64,000 bases of DNA from [Synechococcus] sp. NIES-970 (GTDB lineage Bacteria; Cyanobacteriota; Cyanobacteriia; Cyanobacteriales; MRBY01). Position 1 is the stretch's first letter. Each line of letters starts with the position of its first letter. Shown here in pieces: positions 43,962 through 52,596 of this stretch. The stretch is taken from contig AP017959.1 in NCBI GenBank assembly GCA_002356215.1, positions 2,062,195 to 2,126,194 on the forward strand, written 5' to 3'. The position numbers and the translations under genes were made by a program. The notes under the pieces are model-generated. The model was given only the letters and a program-made list of their open reading frames with translations. It ran no database searches and was not told where the DNA came from.

Positions 43962-44507
43962 ATGAAATCCTCTACCATCCGCCATCTTTTTAGCTTCCCA
44001 CTCCTCCCCCTAGGGCTTCTCTTCGCCGCCGCCCTTGCTCTACCGAAGCCTCTCCAGGCTCAACCCTGCTATGTCTCTATGGGGAGAGCTGTCACGGGTG
44101 CTAATGTTAGCGTTGATCGCTGCTCTATTCGCAGAGCCAGTGAGCGCAGTGTGAACTTCACTTATGAGCTCGGGCAAATGAGAATCAATGCCCAAGCCCA
44201 CTGCTGGGACAACACCTGGACGAGTTTCCATGATGGTGTGACCCACAGCCCGATGTCTACGGCAACCCAAAATATGTTGAATTTTGTCTGCGACGGTGGC
44301 ACGGGCAATCTGGGTAACCCCGGGGCAATCAATACGGCGTTTGTTTTTGCACCGCCATCTAACGTCCGTACCTATCCCAATGGTCCTATTCTTTGTACTG
44401 TGCGATCGCCCCGGACGATCAACCTCTATGGGAATCAAGGTGATTGGTTCCATACCGATGCCTGCGGCAGTATGGGAATGATTCATAACAGTCAATTGCG
44501 ATTCTAG
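43962..44507 (+). CDS. Small secreted cysteine-rich protein, SH3-like C-terminus
   Basis: The 181-residue protein has a signal peptide (MKSSTIRHLFSFPLLPLGLL...LQAQ). The mature part has six cysteines (PCYV, DRCSI, AHCWD, FVCDG, LCTVR, DACGS), an even number that could make three disulfides. The C-terminal about 55 residues (VRTYPNGPILCTVRSPRTIN, GNQGDWFHTDACGSMGMIHNSQL) have the look of a bacterial SH3 domain, usually a cell-wall binder. No family is assigned with certainty. AAGGAGG is six to eight bases before the ATG, and a terminator follows. Confidence 0.68.
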   Translation: MKSSTIRHLFSFPLLPLGLLFAAALALPKPLQAQPCYVSMGRAVTGANVSVDRCSIRRASERSVNFTYELGQMRINAQAHCWDNTWTSFHDGVTHSPMSTATQNMLNFVCDGGTGNLGNPGAINTAFVFAPPSNVRTYPNGPILCTVRSPRTINLYGNQGDWFHTDACGSMGMIHNSQLRF

Positions 44508-44529
44508 GTCTGAACTGTCATTGCCTCAG

Positions 44530-44569
44530 CCGGAGCCAGGGAAAAGTTCTGCCATCCCTGGCCGGTTTT
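44530..44569 (+). terminator. Terminator downstream of the secreted cysteine-rich gene
   Basis: CCGG plus CCAGGGA pair with TCCCTGG plus CCGG around a 12-base loop, interrupted only by two left-arm bases, and are followed by TTTT. It lies 22 bases after the stop. Confidence 0.72.
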
Positions 44570-44733
44570 GGCGTTGCCCCAGGACAAATGAATGATTGAA
44601 GCCAAAATGTTGCGCTTTGTTTTGACCTGTCGCCGGGAAAATTGCACGAAGTCGGAGTTGTGTGACAATCTACAGGGGGATATACACTAAATAATAGTGC
44701 TAGGGTCATTCGATTTAGCAAAGTGAGGACAGT

Positions 44734-45873
44734 ATGCCCATCGATAATGCACAACTAGAGCGCCTACTCTCTTTGGTGAAAACAGCGCAACTCACCCAGG
44801 AGGAGTTTGATGTCCTCCAATCTCACTTTGGCTTGCTCAAAAAACCGACCTCTCAACCCTTGCCCTCCCCGGAGACTGCCAAAGCTGAAACCAGTGCCCC
44901 TAGTTCTTTTTGGCAAAAGCCAATCTTTGGTAACAAAAGCCTTGTAGAAAAGGTTTCTAATTACTTCGCAAAACAGCCTGTACCTCCTTACTCCCTAGAT
45001 CGTTATACGCAGTTGTGGAAGCAACTGGAAACAAAAACTATTACCCTCAAGGGTCTGGAGAACAGAAAATTCAGCGGCCAAGAATTTCTCGACTTCTTTC
45101 GGATTCGCATTTTGATTGATTTAAATATGGGAACCTTCAAAAACTTGAAGGATACCATCGATCTATTTGAGGTGATGTTATTTTCCCTCGAAAGTTTTGT
45201 CTTAATTAATGAGACGGAGTTTCTATATCGCAGCCCTTCTCAGCTCAAAGTCTATGAGGCGATCGCCGAAATCTTAGACCACCATACCGACAGCACTGAA
45301 ATTTTGCTGCAGATGAAAAAAAATGTAACGCCCCTACTCAAGGACTTTAAAACCGAAGAAGGGTTAAATGTAGCCAAGAATTATATTTTGGCGATTAAAG
45401 AAGTTACCCGCTACAAGAATGGCATTAAACTGCTCAATATTCTGCGTAACCTCAACTCCCGTTATTCCCTTCTCCTGTCAACCTTTAATCTTGCCCAGGA
45501 AGTCCTCACCCAGCCAATCGGTACCGATCTAGAGGTGCTCGAAAAACGTGTTTCTGAAATTGAAGAAACCATCTATACCCTCTGTTCAGCGATGGGGATG
45601 CCGAAAAATCAAAATAACCTGCTCGGCCATGTCAAAGTCTTCCATTTCCTCGCCCTGGACTACCGCAACAAGAATGCAGGAAATGAGTTTAAAGCATTGT
45701 TGGGTGACCTCAAGAAATGGGAAAAAATTGCTGGGGAGCTACAAAATATTAAAGATACTTATCCGCCAAATGATTATGAAGTTCCTGACTCATTCAAGCA
45801 GGATCTTCCGGGTTTGTCCCTTTATCAAAAGTATCAGCGCTTCTTGAATATCCGTAAAACTATCGGGGCTTAA
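44734..45873 (+). CDS. Soluble protein of unknown function with short N-terminal helical motif
   Basis: The 379-residue protein has no signal peptide or membrane helix. Its first 35 residues (LLSLVKTAQLTQEEFDVLQSHFG) resemble a SHOCT-like oligomerisation module at the unusual N-terminal position. A linker rich in Pro, Ser and Thr follows, then about 280 residues of helices (FFRIRILIDLNMGTFKNLKD, LDFFRIR and LQEVLTQ-like segments). No family is recognised. It is convergent with larC across an 85-base spacer. Confidence 0.55.
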   Translation: MPIDNAQLERLLSLVKTAQLTQEEFDVLQSHFGLLKKPTSQPLPSPETAKAETSAPSSFWQKPIFGNKSLVEKVSNYFAKQPVPPYSLDRYTQLWKQLETKTITLKGLENRKFSGQEFLDFFRIRILIDLNMGTFKNLKDTIDLFEVMLFSLESFVLINETEFLYRSPSQLKVYEAIAEILDHHTDSTEILLQMKKNVTPLLKDFKTEEGLNVAKNYILAIKEVTRYKNGIKLLNILRNLNSRYSLLLSTFNLAQEVLTQPIGTDLEVLEKRVSEIEETIYTLCSAMGMPKNQNNLLGHVKVFHFLALDYRNKNAGNEFKALLGDLKKWEKIAGELQNIKDTYPPNDYEVPDSFKQDLPGLSLYQKYQRFLNIRKTIGA

Positions 45874-45958
45874 GTGATCGCTTTCTAGGCAGAACTGGAG
45901 AGGCTTCGGTAAAATCCAACCTCCTCCCCGGAAGATAAGCGGCCTGATTTTTTCTGAC

Positions 45959-47263
45959 TTAGTCAAAAAATTGTTTAAGGATTTGCTGGGCGATCGCCTG
46001 CCAGGGTTGCCCAGTTTTTTCAGCGATTTTTACCACGTCTTCGTATTCGGGTTGCACGTTAAAAAGGCGATCACCCTGGTAGCCAATTTTGAGTTTGACG
46101 TCACCATGGGCTGTGGCAATGGTTTCAAAGCGGCGATCAAGCACAGAACGAAATTGAGTTTGGCGGCGGATACCAAGGGTGCTGGTTTCAGTGAATAAAA
46201 TCTCTTCGCAGCAATCTACCAAATCGACGGGACAAATGACCGTTAACAGGGTTCCCAGGCGATTTTTTTTCATCGTAATCCCCTGACTGAATACATCTAA
46301 CGCGCCGGCTTGGCGCAATTTTTCGCTGGCATAGGCGATCGCCTGGGGGTTGAGATCATCGATTTGGGTTTCGAGGGTGACGATGGTTTCTAAATTTGGT
46401 GTTTCTGCCCGATAACCAAGCCAAAGCCTTAATAAATTCGGTAAAGGTAAATCAATGGTACCGGAGCCCAAGGCAACTTTTTCTAGGGTCATCGCGGGGG
46501 GTTTCCCAAAATCCTTCGCTAGGGTAGTGGCGATCGCCGCTCCGGTGGGCGTAACCAATTCCTTATCAATCCCGTTGCTGTAAATCGGCACTTTTCGCTG
46601 TTGCCAAAGCTGTAAAACCGCAGGCACGGGCACAGGCAATATGCCATGGGCCGCTTTAACTGTTCCGCCTCCAGTGGGCATGGGCGAACAATATAATTCG
46701 TCAATCCCGAGCCAATCCAAACCGAGGCAAGTGCCGACAATATCCACTAGGGCATCCGTCGCCCCCACCTCATGGAAATGCACCATGTCCGGTGTGGTGC
46801 CATGGACCGTCGCTTCGGCGATCGCCAAATTTTGAAAAATCTCTAAACTCCATCGTTCTACCCGTTCCGGGAGTGCTGCCTGCCGAATGAGCTGCTGAAT
46901 TTCAGGCAAATGGCGGTGGGGAGTATGGCCATCATGGTGATGGTGGGATTCACGGCCCTCTACCTGTTCATGGGAGTGGGGGTGATCGTGGTGCTGGTGA
47001 GGAATAGCGGCGGTGTTTGAGGTTGTGGAGGCCAAATCCCTACCGGGATGATCATCGGTTTCTAATAACTGCACATAGACCTTCGTTGCCCGCTGTCCTT
47101 GACGAATCACCGTTTCCGCCCGAAGATCGTATTCATGGGTGATTCCGAGACGATTTAGCTGATTTTTGAGATATTCCAGCGGTACGCCCCCATCTACCAA
47201 TGCACCGAGGCACATGTCCCCTGCAATTCCCGTCGGGCATTCGAGATAGGCAATTTTTTTCAT
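45959..47263 (-). CDS. larC: LarC, nickel-pincer cofactor biosynthesis (nickel insertion)
   Basis: LarC inserts nickel into the pincer cofactor of lactate racemase and related enzymes, using CTP. The 434-residue protein shows the family start [21 protein letters not shown], the [16 protein letters not shown] segment near 165, and [22 protein letters not shown] near 320. A His-rich insert (about 85-125, with [22 protein letters not shown]) is a metal store typical of many LarC. larB and larE are not in this window, so the acceptor enzyme is unknown here. It diverges from the Sua5-family gene by 14 bases. Confidence 0.88.
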   Translation of the reverse strand: MKKIAYLECPTGIAGDMCLGALVDGGVPLEYLKNQLNRLGITHEYDLRAETVIRQGQRATKVYVQLLETDDHPGRDLASTTSNTAAIPHQHHDHPHSHEQVEGRESHHHHDGHTPHRHLPEIQQLIRQAALPERVERWSLEIFQNLAIAEATVHGTTPDMVHFHEVGATDALVDIVGTCLGLDWLGIDELYCSPMPTGGGTVKAAHGILPVPVPAVLQLWQQRKVPIYSNGIDKELVTPTGAAIATTLAKDFGKPPAMTLEKVALGSGTIDLPLPNLLRLWLGYRAETPNLETIVTLETQIDDLNPQAIAYASEKLRQAGALDVFSQGITMKKNRLGTLLTVICPVDLVDCCEEILFTETSTLGIRRQTQFRSVLDRRFETIATAHGDVKLKIGYQGDRLFNVQPEYEDVVKIAEKTGQPWQAIAQQILKQFFD

Positions 47264-47277
47264 AGCGGCAAAAACTA

Positions 47278-47952
47278 ATGGCTAAGTTCTATTCACTCCA
47301 TCCCCAAAATCCTCAACAGCGTGACCTTGAGGCGATCGCCAAACAGCTCAGGTCGGGGGCAGTGATGTTGTATCCCACAGATACAGTGTACGCCATTGGC
47401 TGTGATCTCACTGCGAAAAACGCTGTGCAAAAAGTCCGGCAACTCAAGCGCCTTGCCAACGACAAGCCCCTGACGTTTCTCTGCTCATCTCTCTCGAATA
47501 TTTCCGAATATGCCATGGTCAGTGATGATGCCTATCGGATTATGAAACGGGTTATCCCTGGCCCTTATACTTTCCTGCTGCCAGCCACCAAACAAGTGCC
47601 CAAACTGGTAATGAGCCCCAAGCGCCGTAGTACAGGAATCCGCGTCCCCGACAATGCCATCTGCCAAGGTTTACTGCAAGCTCTGGGGAATCCCATTATT
47701 TCCACCTCAGCCCACCTCCCTGACGAAGATGGTGAGCCTTTTACCCTTGACCTCGAAAAAGCGCTTTTGTTTGATGCCCTAGAGCCCCTTGTGGATATCA
47801 TCATCGATAGTGACGCTGAACCCGGCAATAAAACTTCAACAATTCTCGATTTTTGCGATCGCCAACCTGCCCTCATCCGTAAAGGCTTAGGTTGGGATGC
47901 CCTCGCCAGTTGGATCGACCTCGTCGATCTCTCCGAGGCCGCCCCAGATTAA
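47278..47952 (+). CDS. L-threonylcarbamoyladenylate synthase (Sua5/YciO/YrdC family)
   Basis: The 224-residue protein has the YrdC fold, with [60 protein letters not shown] and [13 protein letters not shown]. The family makes the TC-AMP used for the t6A modification of tRNAs that read ANN codons. YciO-type paralogues share these motifs, and the family includes both essential and accessory members, so the exact role is not fixed. It runs to within 11 bases of phoU, convergent. Confidence 0.85.
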   Translation: MAKFYSLHPQNPQQRDLEAIAKQLRSGAVMLYPTDTVYAIGCDLTAKNAVQKVRQLKRLANDKPLTFLCSSLSNISEYAMVSDDAYRIMKRVIPGPYTFLLPATKQVPKLVMSPKRRSTGIRVPDNAICQGLLQALGNPIISTSAHLPDEDGEPFTLDLEKALLFDALEPLVDIIIDSDAEPGNKTSTILDFCDRQPALIRKGLGWDALASWIDLVDLSEAAPD

Positions 47953-47963
47953 TGCGCCTTCGC

Positions 47964-48632
47964 CTAAGTCCGTTGGCCAGTAATAATGTAAGAAACCCGC
48001 TGGGCAATATTCGTTGCATGGTCAGCCATACGCTCTAGGTCCCGAATAATCAGCGCCATCAAAATAAACGGCTCAATCATCCCCGGCAAATTTTGCTGTT
48101 GGGCTAGGGCCGCATAGATGCGGTCAAAGTCATCATCCACCCGGTCATCTAGCTTTTTCACATAGGGCCCTGCATTGGGGTCAAGTTCCGCGAGGGCGAC
48201 CAAACTCGTCGACAACATTAGCTGGGCATGTTCCGACATCCCTTCAATCTCTGACATTAACCCATGGGGTGAATAGGGAACCAAACGAATAGCTTTTTCT
48301 GCCAAATCCTCTGCATAGTCCGCAATCCGCTCTAGATCTCGCACCAATTGCATAAAGGCACTGACAAAGCGGCAATCTTGACTCACTGGTGCTTTAAGGG
48401 TCAGCATCGCCGAACAATCGGCTTCGATCTGACGATAATAGCGGTCAATTTCCTTATCCAAAGCCCGGAGTGTTTCGTAAGCCTCCAAATCTTCCTTAAA
48501 GAGGCAATTATGACCCAACCGGAAAGCTTGCTCAACCAACGCCCCCATCCGCAAAACTTCTTGTTCTAAACGCTGGAGAGAACGCTCAAAATGGGTACGT
48601 TCTTTCTGGGGAGACTGATGGAATAACTGCAT
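47964..48632 (-). CDS. phoU: Phosphate signalling complex protein PhoU
   Basis: PhoU links the phosphate transporter with PhoR and thereby represses the Pho regulon when phosphate is plentiful. The 222-residue helical protein has two PhoU repeats with the metal-binding motif pattern: ALDKEIDRYYRQIEADC and LVRDLERIADYAEDLAE in the first half, and LDDRVDDDFDRIY plus IIRDLERMADHATNIAQRV in the second. No pst or pho genes are next to it. An inverted repeat lies 28-84 bases upstream. Confidence 0.93.
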   Translation of the reverse strand: MQLFHQSPQKERTHFERSLQRLEQEVLRMGALVEQAFRLGHNCLFKEDLEAYETLRALDKEIDRYYRQIEADCSAMLTLKAPVSQDCRFVSAFMQLVRDLERIADYAEDLAEKAIRLVPYSPHGLMSEIEGMSEHAQLMLSTSLVALAELDPNAGPYVKKLDDRVDDDFDRIYAALAQQQNLPGMIEPFILMALIIRDLERMADHATNIAQRVSYIITGQRT

Positions 48633-48659
48633 AGGATATTAAAATTGGATTTCTTTATA

Positions 48660-48716
48660 TCAATCTTTTGTGATGAACATTCTTACATTATAAATCCAAA
48701 ATCCACAAAAGATTGA
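48660..48716. promoter_or_regulatory. Perfect 13-bp inverted repeat upstream of phoU
   Basis: TCAATCTTTTGTG (48660-48672) and CACAAAAGATTGA (48704-48716) are perfect reverse complements, 31 bases apart. They lie between the 3' end of the helicase gene and the 5' end of phoU. They may be an operator for phoU, a looped RNA, or the ends of a tiny inverted-repeat element. No known Pho-box tandem repeat was seen. Confidence 0.55.
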
Positions 48717-48815
48717 GTTATATTTTGGTTAACAATATTTGCAGATCTTTTTTTAGATAACAAAGTCATTATCGAATCTTTATTGACTTTTTTGTGCTTG
48801 AAAAAATCATTTAAA

Positions 48816-50306
48816 TCATTCCTCTTCGGTGGGTGTAGCACTCCCTTGGAATCCTTCCTTGTAAAGGGCTTTGGACTCTGCTGCCCTGAGTGAAATTTCT
48901 TTTTTAGAGAGGGTTGTGAGGTGTGTTTCAGTCGGGGTCAGGGAGCCCCGTCGCCGCTGGGAAAGTTGCTCTTCATTTGTGTTTTCTGATACCAATTCAT
49001 ATAAAAGAGCCAACTTTGTTCCTGATTTTCCTTGGCGTAAAATACGACCTAAGCGTTGGATATATTCCCGGGTTGATCCTGTTCCTGAAAGGATGATCGC
49101 AATGCGTGCATTGGGCACATCAACTCCTTCGTTGAGGACATGGGAGGTGACTAAAACGGGATAGACCCCATGGCGAAATTTTTTGAGGGTTTGGTGTCGC
49201 TCTTTAACTGGGGTTTGGTGAGTAATTGCCGGAATTAAGAAGGTTTCGGAGATCTGATAAACGGTGGCATTGTCATGGGTGAAAATCAGGATTTGTGCAG
49301 GGTAGTGCTGTTGAAGCAACTGGGCGAGGGTGCGTAATTTTCCGGCAGTGCCAGCGGTGATATCTTTTGCTTGGCGATGGGCTAACATGGCACGGCGTCC
49401 GGCGGTGGAACGGCCACTGGCGGCGACAAATGCTTGCCAACCTTTGAGGGAACCTAGACGAATATTTTGATCGCGCAAAAATTGATTGCGAGTGGCGATA
49501 AGTTCGTGATACTGCGCTTCTTCGGTTTCACTGAGGGGAATCTTGAGTTGAATGACCTGGTGGTCAGCGAGGGCTTGGCCAGCGAGGGACGCGGGGGTGC
49601 GATTGTAGAGCACAGGGCCGATGAGTTGCTGGAGATCGCTTTCCTTGCCGTCGCTACGGTCGGGGGTGGCGGTAAGGCCGAGGCGATAGGGGGCGATGGA
49701 ATATTCGGCGATCGCCCGAAAAAAATCACTGGGTAAATGATGACACTCATCAAAAATGATCAGAGCATAGCGATTGCCTAGGGTTTCGGCATGGATTGCG
49801 GCGCTGTGGTAGGTGGCAATCAGAATGGCACTACGATCGCGGGAGCCGCCCCCCAGGAGTCCAATTTCGACATTAGGAAAGGCCTGGATAAGCTGGGCAT
49901 ACCACTGGTGCATCAAATCCAGGGTGGGGACTATGACGAGGGTGGTGCGCGGGGTGCTGGCGATCGCTAACTGGGCTAGATAGGTTTTCCCGGCAGCGGT
50001 GGGCAGTACGATGACCCCCTGGCGATCGCCTTTTTTCCAAGCCAAGAGCGCTTCCCGTTGGTGGGGGTAGGGCTCTTGAGACAGCTCTGTGACCAAATCT
50101 AAGGGTGAAAATTGTTGGGCCTCATCGATAAAATCAATCGACTCTTGGCGGAGGCGCTCCACTAGGGGCCGATAGTCCCGCGCCAGAAGTCGAAATTTTT
50201 CAATGCGGTCATCCCAGGTAACAAAATCAAGCCAGACTTTGCCCTGAGGTGGGGGATGGAGAATAAGAGTGCCTCGGTCATAGGTGAGTTTAGGCCGTCG
50301 TCTCAT
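48816..50306 (-). CDS. DEAD/DEAH-type superfamily 2 helicase, XPB-like
   Basis: The 496-residue protein (ATG 50306) has the SF2 motifs: PTAAGKT (Walker A, I), DECHHLPS (II), GLTATP (III) and, in the second RecA domain, TSHVLNEGVDVPNA (V) and YIQRLGRILRQG (VI). Together with the short N-terminal domain this resembles the Ssl2/XPB group of DNA repair or transcription helicases. Its ATG overlaps the end of rnhA by 17 bases, so translation is coupled. A longer TTG start at 50315 is possible. Confidence 0.9.
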   Translation of the reverse strand: MRRRPKLTYDRGTLILHPPPQGKVWLDFVTWDDRIEKFRLLARDYRPLVERLRQESIDFIDEAQQFSPLDLVTELSQEPYPHQREALLAWKKGDRQGVIVLPTAAGKTYLAQLAIASTPRTTLVIVPTLDLMHQWYAQLIQAFPNVEIGLLGGGSRDRSAILIATYHSAAIHAETLGNRYALIIFDECHHLPSDFFRAIAEYSIAPYRLGLTATPDRSDGKESDLQQLIGPVLYNRTPASLAGQALADHQVIQLKIPLSETEEAQYHELIATRNQFLRDQNIRLGSLKGWQAFVAASGRSTAGRRAMLAHRQAKDITAGTAGKLRTLAQLLQQHYPAQILIFTHDNATVYQISETFLIPAITHQTPVKERHQTLKKFRHGVYPVLVTSHVLNEGVDVPNARIAIILSGTGSTREYIQRLGRILRQGKSGTKLALLYELVSENTNEEQLSQRRRGSLTPTETHLTTLSKKEISLRAAESKALYKEGFQGSATPTEEE

Positions 50307-51189
50307 CACCACCAATGATGCGGTCTAGTTGCCAGAGAATTTGATTGCCTTCACGTTTCACACGGGAAACAATCCAATTGCGCCATGTCCACTCATGGCC
50401 GCGACTGGTGACAGCACTGGCGTTAACATCCATCAAATCTGCCAGCTCAGAACTACTGATGAAATAGCCATTTTCTGCAATTTCGTCGGCAATGCGGAGG
50501 CTTTCAATGACATCGGTTAACCGTTGCACCCGCTCATGGTGAGAATCGGTGGTGGCATCGTCAGAAACAAAACTCTGGGTTTCAGTCATAGTGATTTCCT
50601 TAGGAGATGGATTGGATGGTAAGAGATTTACCGAGGGAAAGTCTACGGTTAATTGTCGAGGGCTTTCTGGGGGGTTACCTCTTGATTTTGGTAGATTTTT
50701 CGGCATGGAGGCGCTTTGGCTGTTCCGGAGGTGGGGCTTTTGACCCCGGGCAAAACCATTGGCGATCGCATCGGCCCGCTCGTTGCCTGGTTCACCGCTG
50801 TGGCCCTTGACATGGCACCAGGAGATTTGGGGATGATTGAGCTGATGGAGTCGTTGCCAGAGGTCTTGGTTGAGGACTGGTTTGCCGGCGGCGGTTTTCC
50901 AGCCTTTTTTTTGCCAGCCTTTGATCCACTTCGTGATCCCATCGATCACATATTTACTGTCCGTTAAGAGACGCACGGGCTCCTGTTGATCGCATTCACG
51001 AACATATTCAAGGGCTTGGATCGCAGCTTGCATTTCCATGCGATTGTTGGTGGTCTCTGGTTGGCGATCGCCCATTTCAAGCACAGAACCATCGGTAAAT
51101 TGGACAACCACACCCCACCCGCCGGGGCCAGGGTTATGGATGCAGCCACCATCAGTGTAAATACAGTCAATCAATTGTTGTTGTGCCAT
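50290..51189 (-). CDS. rnhA: Ribonuclease HI with a C-terminal extension
   Basis: RNase HI cleaves RNA in RNA-DNA hybrids. The 299-residue protein has a normal N-terminal catalytic domain (about 1-150) with the active-site residues visible: D13 in YTDGG, E52 in MEMQAA, D77 in LTDSK, H130 in KGHSG and D140 in ERADAIA. The extra about 145 residues hold a polar linker, then about 90 residues of a helical C-terminal domain (ISSSELADLMDVNASAVTSR, EWTWRNWIVSRVKREG) that looks DNA-binding. Its stop overlaps the helicase start. ATG 51189 is preferred over upstream in-frame starts. Confidence 0.9.
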   Translation of the reverse strand: MAQQQLIDCIYTDGGCIHNPGPGGWGVVVQFTDGSVLEMGDRQPETTNNRMEMQAAIQALEYVRECDQQEPVRLLTDSKYVIDGITKWIKGWQKKGWKTAAGKPVLNQDLWQRLHQLNHPQISWCHVKGHSGEPGNERADAIANGFARGQKPHLRNSQSASMPKNLPKSRGNPPESPRQLTVDFPSVNLLPSNPSPKEITMTETQSFVSDDATTDSHHERVQRLTDVIESLRIADEIAENGYFISSSELADLMDVNASAVTSRGHEWTWRNWIVSRVKREGNQILWQLDRIIGGDETTA

Positions 51190-51236
51190 AGAGAAAAAAT
51201 AGGTTGTCATCCGTAGACAGCAACGGTGCAAACTGT

Positions 51237-52442
51237 CTAATCAGTCCAAGGATCCGTTGCTTCGGTCATAGGCGCAGGATTAGCGCCAATGCCTTCTAGG
51301 GCGGTTAAACGTTCCTGGGCTTTTTCAAACTCTGGAACGAGACTCAGGACACGCCGATAGTTGATCACCGCGTTTTCGGGCTTGTGGAGCTGCTCTAGGG
51401 TTAGACCGCGCTGATACCAAGCCTCCGCCATGTCATCTCGCAACTCGATGGTGTGATTCCAGCTTTTGAGGGCTGTTTCCCACTGTTCAAGGGCCATGAG
51501 AACATAGCTTTGATCCCGCCAAATTAAGACATTATCCGGGGCTAGTTGGCGTGCTTGTTCTAAGGAACTGAGGGCTTTGGCATACTGCCCCTGTTTGCCC
51601 AGGGCGCTCCCCCGGTTATGCCAGACTTCGGCAATGGTCGGCTGGATTGCAATGACTTGATCCCAGGCAGCGATCGCCCCAGAAAAGTCTCCCACCTCTG
51701 CTTTGGCTAAACCCTCTTTAAATAGGGCCTCGATGGTTGGCCCTAAGTCTTTTGGTTCACTGGCTTCAGCCATTTCTGTGGTGGTTGCTGGAATGGAGCT
51801 TTCTGTCTCTGTTTCCATTGGTGATCCTTCGGCAGCCACGGCCACTTCTACCTCGGCCTCAACAACAGTCGGCGATATTATGGTTTCAGGGGCATCAGGG
51901 GTTCCGGCAATCTCTGCGGTGGGAGTCGCTGCAAGCGCTGATGTTGGTTCTGACTCTAGGAGGGTTCTCGGATCGAGGATAATTTCTGGGGCTGGTGCGG
52001 CGATCGCCTCAGTTTCTGCGAGGGCATCGACACCGTCATACTCCCAAATTGTCGCGGTAATTTTGCCGCGTCCTGTCACAAGCTGTTGACCGATCTCCGC
52101 AAAAGCTTTTGCAAAACGCCCCAACTTCGGAGAATTGCGGAAGGCATTGCCCACAAACAATAGTCTTGTCCCGATGAGATGTTGTTGGGGGGGAGGAGAT
52201 TGTGCTAGTATTTTCGTACTGTAGCGTTCTAGCCAAGCTTCCCAGGCGGTGACTTTGCCCCGAACCCCAAGATCGGCGATAAATACCTCCAGGCGATCGG
52301 GCTGCCAACCCCGAGCAATACCCTGGAGAAGTTGCTCGAAAAGAAATTCAAAATCTGCATCAGTGAGGGGTGGCAGGTCTGTGGTGGATGTTTGCCCCTG
52401 ACCTTGAGAGGGAGAAAATAGCTTTTTTAACCAACCCGCCAT
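51237..52442 (-). CDS. TPR-repeat protein
   Basis: The 401-residue protein has a small N-terminal domain (about 20-130, ADFEFLFEQLLQGIARGWQP, WLERYSTKIL), an Ala/Thr/Glu-rich linker (about 135-220), and at least four tetratricopeptide repeats in the C-terminal part. Repeat signatures include AEVWHNRGSALGKQGQYAKAL, LIWRDQSYVLMALEQWETAL, and AEAWYQRGLTLEQLHKPENAV. TPRs mediate protein-protein contacts; the partner is unknown. It lies 47 bases from rnhA on the same strand and shares no obvious operon with dnaX. Confidence 0.85.
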   Translation of the reverse strand: MAGWLKKLFSPSQGQGQTSTTDLPPLTDADFEFLFEQLLQGIARGWQPDRLEVFIADLGVRGKVTAWEAWLERYSTKILAQSPPPQQHLIGTRLLFVGNAFRNSPKLGRFAKAFAEIGQQLVTGRGKITATIWEYDGVDALAETEAIAAPAPEIILDPRTLLESEPTSALAATPTAEIAGTPDAPETIISPTVVEAEVEVAVAAEGSPMETETESSIPATTTEMAEASEPKDLGPTIEALFKEGLAKAEVGDFSGAIAAWDQVIAIQPTIAEVWHNRGSALGKQGQYAKALSSLEQARQLAPDNVLIWRDQSYVLMALEQWETALKSWNHTIELRDDMAEAWYQRGLTLEQLHKPENAVINYRRVLSLVPEFEKAQERLTALEGIGANPAPMTEATDPWTD

Positions 52443-52596
52443 ATCCTTAATAATCCTTTTGCTTGCTCGAATTGTTGCTTGTACTCACCCATTCTATGTC
52501 GTTCGTTCCCTGATTTCTGGAATCTGATTGTAGATCCCAATCCTTTTTTATTTTGTTGATAACCCTATCCTGCATTATTGGCGTCTGACCGTTTCC

